Below, piece after piece: positions 7,739 to 13,393 of a stretch of 13,393 nucleotides of DNA. Made by a program: the position numbers and the translations under genes. Position 1 is the stretch's first letter. The number at the start of each line of letters is the position of its first letter. The DNA is from DATJFH01 sp035495815 (lineage in GTDB: Bacteria; Acidobacteriota; Terriglobia; Bryobacterales; Bryobacteraceae), in the NCBI GenBank assembly GCA_035495815.1, contig DATJFH010000103.1, positions 1 through 13,393 of the forward strand, in the 5' to 3' direction. The notes below the pieces were generated by a model. It had not been told where the DNA came from, made no database searches, and saw only the letters and a program-made list of their open reading frames with translations.

Positions 7739-8611
7739 ATGAGGCTCCGCCGGATTATCAGTACAATCGCCCTCGCCATGCTCAGCCCGATTTTCATCGG
7801 CTTCGCTGCCGAGCCGGCGAAGGCGCCTGTTTCAGAAGACGCGAGCCCGCTTCAAGTGGTGGACATACCGACTCAGGGCGGCCGCGCCACCACTCCCGCG
7901 GTGATCCGGCGTCCGCCGGGAGCGCGGAACGCTCCGGCCGTCATCTTTCTCCACGGGGGACTCGAAACACAGCCGGTGGATCGATTGAAAGCGACCTCGC
8001 GGGGGCCGAACACGATGAGCCGCTTCCTTGCCGCGGGCTGGATCACGGTCGTGCCCACATTCCGTCCCCGGAACGTGGATCCGCAAACCCGTGATGCGCT
8101 GCTCGATTGCCTCGACGTGCTGGCCTACGTAAAGAAGATGCCGGAAGCGGACCCGCGCCGGGTGGTGATTTACGGAACCAGCGGAGGGGGCAGCCTGGCG
8201 GTCGAAATCGCGGGGGAAGTTCCGCTGCCGGCCGCGGTGGCCGAAGAGCCGGCCAGCATTCTGTTCACCGGGATGTTTACCAAAGAGTACCGGCAGGGAG
8301 ACAGGAAGATGTCCCCTTCCGACGGTCAGGATCTGATGGACAATCCGAACAAGTACTACACCGCCGCGATTCGGAAGATCACGCAGGACAAGATTCGACG
8401 GGTGCAGTGTCCGATGTTTTTCGCCGAAGGCGGCGTGCACGTCATCAACCGCATCAATAACGAGATCGTCTTCCCGGAATTCGCAGCGGCCGGCAAGGAC
8501 TTCGAGGTGAAGCTGTATCCGGCGCAGCGTCACGGCTTTTCCATGAAATCCGACACCTTCTTCGAAGATTGCCAGGCCTTTCTGGCCAGACACGTTTCTC
8601 CACGGCCATAA
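7739..8611 (+). CDS. Exported alpha/beta hydrolase (prolyl-oligopeptidase / dienelactone-hydrolase-like)
   Basis: The 290-residue protein begins with a signal peptide (MRLRR, then a hydrophobic stretch ending near GFAAEP). The serine-hydrolase core is visible: oxyanion-hole FLHGG (H72-G74), nucleophile elbow YGTSGGGS with S148, and a C-terminal YPAQRHGFS with H265 as the likely catalytic histidine. The catalytic acid is not clear: after CPMFFAEGG the place where an Asp is usual reads GVHVI. This could be an esterase, deacetylase or peptidase; nothing seen fixes the substrate. It follows the DUF1593 gene by 50 bp and precedes the DUF1080 gene by 3 bp, so it probably belongs to the same transcript. 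That setting suggests removal of acyl or other ester groups from a carbohydrate substrate, which is inference. Confidence 0.82.
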   Translation: MRLRRIISTIALAMLSPIFIGFAAEPAKAPVSEDASPLQVVDIPTQGGRATTPAVIRRPPGARNAPAVIFLHGGLETQPVDRLKATSRGPNTMSRFLAAGWITVVPTFRPRNVDPQTRDALLDCLDVLAYVKKMPEADPRRVVIYGTSGGGSLAVEIAGEVPLPAAVAEEPASILFTGMFTKEYRQGDRKMSPSDGQDLMDNPNKYYTAAIRKITQDKIRRVQCPMFFAEGGVHVINRINNEIVFPEFAAAGKDFEVKLYPAQRHGFSMKSDTFFEDCQAFLARHVSPRP

Positions 8612-8614
8612 AAC

Positions 8615-9832
8615 ATGATCCGACATTTCGCGCTGCTGGCGGCGCTGTTAACGAGCCAGGCTGGGACGGCGGAAAACCTGAAGCCGATTTTCGACGGCAA
8701 GACGCTCAACGGCTGGCGGCAATGCAACGGGTCCGCCAGGTACTCCGTGGAGAATGGGGAGCTGGTCGGTGTCACGGCCAAGGGCAGTCCGAACTCATTT
8801 TTGTGCACGGAAAAGGAGTACGGGGATTTCATCCTGGAGTTCGAGGTGAAGGTGGATCCGGCGCTCAACTCCGGGGTCCAGATCCGCAGCCATCGGTATG
8901 AGAAGGCCACCACCGTGATGACCGAGAACAAGGGCAAGAAAAAGCGGACTCACGAAGCCGGGCGCGTGCACGGCTACCAGGTGGAGATTGCGAACGAAAA
9001 ATCCGGCGCGTCCGGGGGCATCTATGACGAAGCCGGCCGCGGATGGGTCGCGAACGTGAGCGGCGACCCGGCGGCGAGCAAAGCTTTTCACGACAACCAG
9101 TGGAACCAGTTTCGCGTGGTCGCCATGGGCGATTCCATCAAGACGTGGATCAACGGCGTGCCCTGCGCGGACCTGGTGGATTCGGCCGAGTTGACCGGCT
9201 TCCTGGCGCTGCAGGTCCATCAGTTTCCCGGCGAGAGTCCGGCGCAGGTGCGCTGGCGCAATATCCGGCTCGAAGATCTGGGAAAGAGCAAGTGGCATCC
9301 GCTTTGGGACGGCCGCACCAAGACGGGCTGGACACAGTTCGGCGGCGGACAGTGGACCATTGTGGAGGGCGCCCTGCGCGGCGTGAGTCCCAAGGACTCG
9401 ACCGAGCGTGGATTCCTGCTGACCGAAAACGATTTCGCCGATTTCACCGTGAGGCTGAAATACAAAGCGGTCAAGGGGAACAGCGGATTCTTCTTCCGCA
9501 TGGCCGATCCCAATGCGCCTCCGTCGGGACCGGTGGGGTACGAAGTCGAGGTGGACCCTTCCCGCGACGCGGGCGGACTGCTCGAGCCTCGCGGCCGCCA
9601 GTGGATTTTCAAGCCGTCGGCGGAGAAGGCGGGCGAATATTATAAAGCGGACGACTGGAACGAACTGGTGGTCTCCGCGCATGGCGGCCGGGTGGTCCTG
9701 CATCTCAATGGGGAGAAGACGGCCGATCTGGCAAACGACCCGGGCCGCAGGATCGGGCGCCTCGCTCTGCAAATCAATCCCAGGCAGGAGCTGGAGGTCC
9801 GTTTCAAGGACATCGAGGCGCTGGCGAAGTAG
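8615..9832 (+). CDS. Secreted protein with two tandem DUF1080 (3-keto-disaccharide hydrolase) domains
   Basis: The 405-residue product has a signal peptide (cleaved near AGTAEN, about residue 19). Domain 1 (about 21-224) begins LKPIFDGKTLNGWRQCNG and contains YGDFILEFEVKV, NSGVQIRS and GYQVEIANEKSGASGGIYDE. Domain 2 (from W227) begins WHPLWDGRTKTGWTQFGGG and contains FADFTVRLKYKA, NSGFFFRM and GYEVEVDPS. Each has the concanavalin-like layout of the family (PF06439), including the late DDWNELVV/NQWNQFRVV and LNG/ING elements. Members act on 3-keto-glycosides or bind glycans. Two copies in one chain suggest that one is catalytic and the other binds, or that both act on a polymer. The gene starts 3 bp after the hydrolase stop, with no clear ribosome binding site, so translation probably depends on the upstream gene. 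It ends 6 bp before a convergent gene, with no visible terminator. Confidence 0.88.
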   Translation: MIRHFALLAALLTSQAGTAENLKPIFDGKTLNGWRQCNGSARYSVENGELVGVTAKGSPNSFLCTEKEYGDFILEFEVKVDPALNSGVQIRSHRYEKATTVMTENKGKKKRTHEAGRVHGYQVEIANEKSGASGGIYDEAGRGWVANVSGDPAASKAFHDNQWNQFRVVAMGDSIKTWINGVPCADLVDSAELTGFLALQVHQFPGESPAQVRWRNIRLEDLGKSKWHPLWDGRTKTGWTQFGGGQWTIVEGALRGVSPKDSTERGFLLTENDFADFTVRLKYKAVKGNSGFFFRMADPNAPPSGPVGYEVEVDPSRDAGGLLEPRGRQWIFKPSAEKAGEYYKADDWNELVVSAHGGRVVLHLNGEKTADLANDPGRRIGRLALQINPRQELEVRFKDIEALAK

Positions 9833-9838
9833 TCCACT

Positions 9839-10000
9839 TTAGAGAGCGGACATCCGGAATCCCAGCCGCACGCGCAGAAAGTTCGTACGGCGCTCCGGAG
9901 GAAGCGCCTGAAGCCGGCGGATCTGGTCGCGCAAAGCCAGCTCACTCTCTTTGGCGAGGGCTTCCAGCTTGTCCTTTCGGGTGGCGCGCTTTTTCTTCAT
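9839..10000 (-). CDS. Small basic protein (53 aa) overlapping the nucleotidyltransferase gene
   Basis: This short gene starts inside the 3' end of the nucleotidyltransferase gene, in another frame, with a 59-bp overlap. The product begins MKKKRATRKDKLEALAKESE, continues as a charged, probably helical segment LALRDQIRRLQALPPERR, and ends TNFLRVRLGFRMSAL. A good ribosome binding site (GAGAAGG, 10013-10007) lies 6 nt before the ATG. The composition is protein-like. I recall short proteins with a similar LPPE-R-T-F-LR ending as hypothetical genes in several phyla, but this memory is unchecked. Its place beside a nucleotidyltransferase-fold protein suggests a partner, for instance the small half of a toxin-antitoxin pair, which is inference. 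The function is unknown. Confidence 0.68.
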   Translation of the reverse strand: MKKKRATRKDKLEALAKESELALRDQIRRLQALPPERRTNFLRVRLGFRMSAL

Positions 10001-10457
10001 CGAGAGCCTTCTCGAGTACCGGCAGGACCGCGAGATCCGTGGGGCGACCGGCGGCTCGCTTGCTCTTGATTATATCGGAGAGGGCGGCTACCATCAGGTC
10101 CGTTTCGCCGAACGTCAACTTACGGGCGCGGCTTCGAAGGCTGGCCAGCGACCTTGCGCCGTGGATCGTCGACATGAAATCGATCTGAAGTCCGTCCCCA
10201 TCGCGAACGATCCGGAGCAGGTCGGACGCCGGATAGAACGGACGAAGGATTACGGCGCCCAGATGATCGGCCAGCTTCTTCAGTTTTCGGATATTGGCGG
10301 GAGTTTTGCGGAACAGGAAATCGAAGTCCATGGTGGTGACGGGCGCGCCCTGGAGGGCGGCGGCGGCGTTCCCGATCAGCAGGGCTTCGAGGCGCAGCTC
10401 TTTCATCAGTCCGGCGATCCGAATCAGATGCGGTCGGGCATCCATGAGCCTTTCCAT
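9942..10457 (-). CDS. Small nucleotidyltransferase-fold protein
   Basis: The 171-residue protein carries the minimal nucleotidyltransferase signature: LLIGNAAAALQG (from residue 26; the usual GG is GN), then TTMDFDF with acidic residues D44 and D46. This is the pattern of stand-alone AbiEii/MNT-like and DUF6036-like proteins. The rest (LKKLADHLGAVILRPF, DGLQIDFMSTIHG, LMVAALSDIIKSKRAAGRPTDLAVLPVLE) is also typical, including the late K-R-x-x-x-R-x-x-D segment seen in many such proteins. They may transfer nucleotides to tRNA or protein targets, often as toxins; no target is known here. It is followed, in overlap, by a 53-residue basic protein. The start is uncertain: an in-frame ATG at 10445 is also possible. 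It is divergent from bamA, about 155 bp away. Confidence 0.78.
   Translation of the reverse strand: MERLMDARPHLIRIAGLMKELRLEALLIGNAAAALQGAPVTTMDFDFLFRKTPANIRKLKKLADHLGAVILRPFYPASDLLRIVRDGDGLQIDFMSTIHGARSLASLRSRARKLTFGETDLMVAALSDIIKSKRAAGRPTDLAVLPVLEKALDEEKARHPKGQAGSPRQRE
10007..10013 (-). promoter_or_regulatory. Ribosome binding site of the 53-residue small gene
   Basis: Read on the minus strand, GAGAAGG lies 6 nt before the ATG at 10000. It sits inside the nucleotidyltransferase coding region and is the main support that the small overlapping frame is translated. Confidence 0.6.
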
Positions 10458-10525
10458 TCTAGCGGTTGGGTGAGCGTCAAATGTTAACAGGCAATCGCCT
10501 CGAAAATTTTGTAAGATATAGGTTC

Positions 10526-10586
10526 GACGCCATGTCCACCGAAAGGTGAAACCCCTGGAAATGGGTTCGCGTCACTAGAAAACGCG
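10526..10586 (+). promoter_or_regulatory. Possible structured leader RNA upstream of bamA
   Basis: The 155-bp spacer before bamA can fold, on the plus strand, into a compact three-way junction. GACGC (10526-10530) pairs with GCGTC (10569-10573). Inside it CACC-GAAA-GGTG (10537-10548) forms a GNRA-capped hairpin and AACCC (10550-10554) pairs with GGGTT (10563-10567). A competing hairpin, CGCGT (10568-10572) with ACGCG (10582-10586), would break the closing stem, a switch-like feature. I recognise no known riboswitch class. A promoter could lie just upstream (TTAACA at 10484, TAAGAT at 10512, but the spacing of 22 is too long). No sharp ribosome binding site precedes the ATG; AGAAAGGG (10593-10600) and AGG (10604-10606) are candidates. 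Confidence 0.4.
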
Positions 10587-10612
10587 CAGAGTAGAAAGGG
10601 ACTAGGTTATTC

Positions 10613-13393
10613 ATGATTCTTTGCAGGCGCAAGCGCCTGGCGACCGCCTTCGTATGTCTCTGCTTCTCCGTTTCTACCGCCGCAGTAGCGCAACAGGCTG
10701 CACCCCCGGCTCAGGATAGCGAGAAAGCCAAGCAGCCCGAAGTTCCCAGGCCCAAGCCGCAAAATCCCTTCGAAGCGGTTCCGCAGTCGACCGAGCCGCC
10801 GAAGCCACAGCCCGCCAAGCCGCAAGCTCCCGGCCGCCCGGCTCTTGAATCGCCTAAACCCGCTGCCGAGGCTCCGGTCCCGGGGGCGCTCGATAATACG
10901 ATCGAAGCCATCGAATTCCGGGGCGCCCGCCGCGTCCCCCAGGATACCCTGCGCGCGCTGACGTTCACCAAAAAGGGCGACAAGCTGGACCAGGAATCGC
11001 TCCGGCGTGATTTCATGGCCATCTGGAATACGGGCCGCTTCGATGACATCACACTCGAGACGGAACCGGGTAAAGTCGGCGTCATTGTCCGCTATATCCT
11101 GGTCGAACGCCGGGTGGTGCGATCCATCAAGTACGAAGGCATCAAGTCGGTGACCGTCTCGGAGATCCTGGACCGGTTCAAGGAACGAAAAGTAGGCCTG
11201 TCGGTCGAATCGCAGTACGATCCGAACAAGGTTCAGCGGGCCACCGTCGTGCTGAAGGAATACCTGGCCGAGCGGGGCCGGCAGTATGCGACCATCGATC
11301 CCCAGGTCCGCCAGATTCCGCCGTCCTCGCTGGAAGTCACCTTCAACGTGAACGAAGGTCCCAAGGTGAAGGTCGGGGAGATCAAAATTCTGGGGAACGA
11401 TGTCATGGGGAGGCGGGAGGCCATCCGCGCCATGAAGAACTCCCATCCGATCGGAATCCCGCATTCCATCTTTCTCGAGGGCATCTGGGCGCGCACCTTC
11501 GACTCGACCAAGCTCGAAGAGGACAAGGAGCGTTTGCGGGAGGCATACCGGGACAAGGGATATTTCACCGCCAAGGTTCTCGATCAGGAAGTGAAGATCC
11601 GGAAAGTTCCCGAGGGCAAATTCAAGATCCCGTTATTCTACCCGAACAAGGCGCAGATTCTGGCAGATCTCACGATTCCGGTCGAAGAGGGGCGGCAGTA
11701 TCATCTGAACAAGATCACCTTCTCGGGCGTGAAGCTGTTCCGCACGCCGGACACGCTGATGAAGCCGCTGTTCCAGATGGCGGAAGGCGACATTTTCTCG
11801 ACGGCCAAGCTGCGCAAGGGCTTTGAGAACCTGCGCAAGCTGTACGGCGAGTTCGGCTACATCGACGCCGTGACCGAGCCGAGCTTCGATATCATCCCCA
11901 ACACCGATAAGATCGATCTGACTCTGACGGCCGAGGAAGGCAAGCAGTTCTTCGTGCGGCGTATCGATTTCGCGGGGAACACAACCACGCGGGACAAAGT
12001 GATCCGCCGCGAGATCCTGCTGGACGAAGGCGACATTTTCAACTCCCGCCTGTGGGAGCTCAGCCTGCTGCGGCTCAACCAGCTCGGCTACTTCGAAGTG
12101 CTCAAGGAAGGCGAGGCCGCCGACATCAAGCGCAACACGCAATCGAGCACGGTGGACATCACGCTCAAGGTGAAGGAGCGCGGCAAGAATTCCATCGGCC
12201 TGACGGGAGGTGTTTCGGGCATCGCGGGCAGCTTCGTGGGGTTCAATTACTCGACCAACAACTTCCTCGGACTCGGCGAGACACTCTCCCTCGAATCGCA
12301 GCTCGGGACGCGCACGCGGGACGTCAGCATCGGATTTACCGAGCCCTACTTTCTGGACCGCCCGCTTCAGCTGGGGTTCGTCGTCTACCTGCGCCGCTTC
12401 AATTACGACCAGGGACGCGAAGCCTCGATCCTTTCGGGCCAGAACCTGATTCCGCTGTACAACGCGCTCGGCACCAACAACCTGCTGAATTACGCGCAGA
12501 ACAGCCGGGGGCTAAACGTATCGGCCAGCTATCCGCTCAAGCGCAGCTTCGCCCGCGTCGGACTCACCTATGGATACGACATTTCCGATATAGCGGTGAA
12601 GAGCGAGGCTTCGACGCAGTATTTCGAGTACCTCTACTTCCAGAGGATCGGCGGTCCGAACGCGTTGAACGGCATCAAGACCAGCCGCGTTACGCCGTCA
12701 TATTCCTACAACACGGTGAACCATCCGCTCAATCCGACCGCCGGACGGAGCATCTTTGCCTCGGTGGAATTCGCGGGCAGCCTCCTCGGCGGCAACGTCA
12801 ACACGGTGCGGCCCACCATCGACCTCAAGTATTTCCGGCACGGCATCGGGAAGGGGCACGTGCTGGCGTTTCATGCCATGAGCTCGCTGCTGACCGGTTA
12901 TGGCGGGAAGGTAGCCCCACCGTTCAGCCGCACGTTTATCGGCGGCGAGCAGGACGTGCGCGGCTTCGATATTTGGGGCATCAGTCCGGTGGCGTTCGTT
13001 CCCAGCACCACCACCGTGAACATATTGAATGACGACGGCACACAACGGCTCCAGAAGACCATTACCAACGGAGTGGTGACCAGCGTGCCGGCAACGTTGA
13101 ACATCCCGTATTATCAGCTGGTGTTCCCCGGCGGGGACTTGCAGGTCGTCGGCAATTTCGAATACCGGATCTCGATTTTGGGTCCGGTCACGCTGGCTCC
13201 CTTCATGGACTTCGGCATCAACAAGATCGTGCTGCCGGGACAGTTAAAGATGAATCCGGACCGCGTGGACGAATTGAACGGCCTGTATCCTCAAGCCGGA
13301 TTTTCGGGCAGGGCGGTGATCGCTCCGGGGACGCAGACACCGCGCATGTCGACGGGAGTCGAGCTGCAGGTGCTGCTGCCGGTCGTAAACGCT
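10613..13393 (+). CDS. bamA: Outer-membrane protein assembly factor BamA (partial, C-terminus outside window)
   Basis: 927 codons are visible and the gene runs off the right edge. BamA inserts beta-barrel proteins into the outer membrane. The signal peptide ends near VAQQ (about residue 28). A Pro/Lys-rich linker (about 29-93) precedes five POTRA domains starting near residues 95, 167, 251, 363 and 446, recognisable by repeats such as IEAIEFRGARRV, VRSIKYEGIKSV, VGEIKILGN, LNKITFSGVKLF and VRRIDFAGNTTT, each ending in GY-, GRF- or RQY-type turns. The beta-barrel begins near N526 (NSIGLTGGVSG) and contains the conserved VRGF loop motif (782-785, in GGEQDVRGFD). POTRA3 is longer than usual, with an insertion around SIFLEGIWARTF and KFKIPLFYPN. 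Gene order differs from the proteobacterial bamA-skp-lpxD cluster on the upstream side, where a divergent nucleotidyltransferase lies. The five POTRAs and VRGF argue for BamA over TamA. Confidence 0.93.
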   Translation, partial: MILCRRKRLATAFVCLCFSVSTAAVAQQAAPPAQDSEKAKQPEVPRPKPQNPFEAVPQSTEPPKPQPAKPQAPGRPALESPKPAAEAPVPGALDNTIEAIEFRGARRVPQDTLRALTFTKKGDKLDQESLRRDFMAIWNTGRFDDITLETEPGKVGVIVRYILVERRVVRSIKYEGIKSVTVSEILDRFKERKVGLSVESQYDPNKVQRATVVLKEYLAERGRQYATIDPQVRQIPPSSLEVTFNVNEGPKVKVGEIKILGNDVMGRREAIRAMKNSHPIGIPHSIFLEGIWARTFDSTKLEEDKERLREAYRDKGYFTAKVLDQEVKIRKVPEGKFKIPLFYPNKAQILADLTIPVEEGRQYHLNKITFSGVKLFRTPDTLMKPLFQMAEGDIFSTAKLRKGFENLRKLYGEFGYIDAVTEPSFDIIPNTDKIDLTLTAEEGKQFFVRRIDFAGNTTTRDKVIRREILLDEGDIFNSRLWELSLLRLNQLGYFEVLKEGEAADIKRNTQSSTVDITLKVKERGKNSIGLTGGVSGIAGSFVGFNYSTNNFLGLGETLSLESQLGTRTRDVSIGFTEPYFLDRPLQLGFVVYLRRFNYDQGREASILSGQNLIPLYNALGTNNLLNYAQNSRGLNVSASYPLKRSFARVGLTYGYDISDIAVKSEASTQYFEYLYFQRIGGPNALNGIKTSRVTPSYSYNTVNHPLNPTAGRSIFASVEFAGSLLGGNVNTVRPTIDLKYFRHGIGKGHVLAFHAMSSLLTGYGGKVAPPFSRTFIGGEQDVRGFDIWGISPVAFVPSTTTVNILNDDGTQRLQKTITNGVVTSVPATLNIPYYQLVFPGGDLQVVGNFEYRISILGPVTLAPFMDFGINKIVLPGQLKMNPDRVDELNGLYPQAGFSGRAVIAPGTQTPRMSTGVELQVLLPVVNA
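10624..10639 (+). repeat. Perfect inverted repeat at the start of bamA
   Basis: CAGGCGC (10624-10630) and GCGCCTG (10633-10639) are separated by AA, 12 nt into the bamA coding region. In mRNA it would form a six-pair hairpin with a CAAG loop close to the start codon. It encodes part of the signal peptide's positive region, so it may be incidental. Confidence 0.45.

Noticed and set aside
8795..9772. Long minus-strand frame opposite the DUF1080 gene
   Set aside because: A shadow; both DUF1080 domains read cleanly on the plus strand.
9951..10487. Plus-strand frame opposite the nucleotidyltransferase gene
   Set aside because: The minus strand has the nucleotidyltransferase signature and overlapping partner with a ribosome binding site; this frame has neither.
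10537..10548. GAAA-loop hairpin as part of a GEMM (cyclic-di-GMP) riboswitch
   Set aside because: The GEMM conserved core (CACAGGGCAAACC and GACGCAAAGCC type segments) is absent, so I do not assign the class.
12052..13032. 326-codon plus-strand frame inside bamA
   Set aside because: An out-of-frame shadow of the beta-barrel coding region, with Arg/Gln-rich translation.

Overview
The window is GC-rich bacterial DNA with dense gene packing. It looks like a Gram-negative soil bacterium, most likely an acidobacterium of the Solibacter/Bryobacter type. This lineage is an inference, resting on the mix of a Tat-exported sulfatase, a two-domain DUF1080 protein, a DUF1593 protein, a propeller-type sensor kinase and a five-POTRA BamA. 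Nothing in the window (no rRNA or tRNA) fixes the taxonomy. I see no mobile elements, CRISPR arrays or RNA genes of known class.

Region 1 (1-1709) holds two divergent amino-acid genes sharing a 66-bp spacer. Leftward is a D-threonine aldolase/D-serine dehydratase-like PLP enzyme, cut by the window edge. Rightward is tdh (L-threonine 3-dehydrogenase), which starts at a TTG behind a strong ribosome binding site. This Tdh aligns without gaps to the E. coli enzyme over its zinc-binding half, but the catalytic-zinc histidine of the GHE motif is proline.

Region 2 (1719-3041) is a Tat-exported formylglycine-type sulfatase on the minus strand, convergent with tdh. It is divergent from region 3 across a 154-bp spacer that holds two interleaved inverted repeats and a good sigma70-like promoter reading rightward.

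Region 3 (3196-9832) is a probable four-gene operon. The first gene is a 1060-residue membrane sensor: signal peptide, about 13 propeller repeats, a Y_Y_Y domain, one transmembrane helix and a C-terminal Hanks-type Ser/Thr kinase. Its stop overlaps the start of a secreted DUF1593 (nucleoside-hydrolase-like) protein. An exported alpha/beta hydrolase and a secreted protein with two tandem DUF1080 (3-keto-disaccharide hydrolase) domains follow. I read this as a carbohydrate-sensing system in which the propeller/Y_Y_Y input of Bacteroidetes hybrid sensors drives a Ser/Thr kinase, encoded with the enzymes it may control. This is the most interesting unit in the window.

Region 4 (9839-10457) is a minus-strand pair: a small nucleotidyltransferase-fold protein and a 53-residue basic protein that overlaps its 3' end in another frame. 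The pair resembles a toxin-antitoxin or similar two-gene module.

Region 5 (10458-13393) starts with a 155-bp spacer whose rightward transcript could fold into a closed three-way junction. It is followed by bamA, the outer-membrane protein assembly factor (signal peptide, proline-rich linker, five POTRA domains, beta-barrel), which runs off the right edge.
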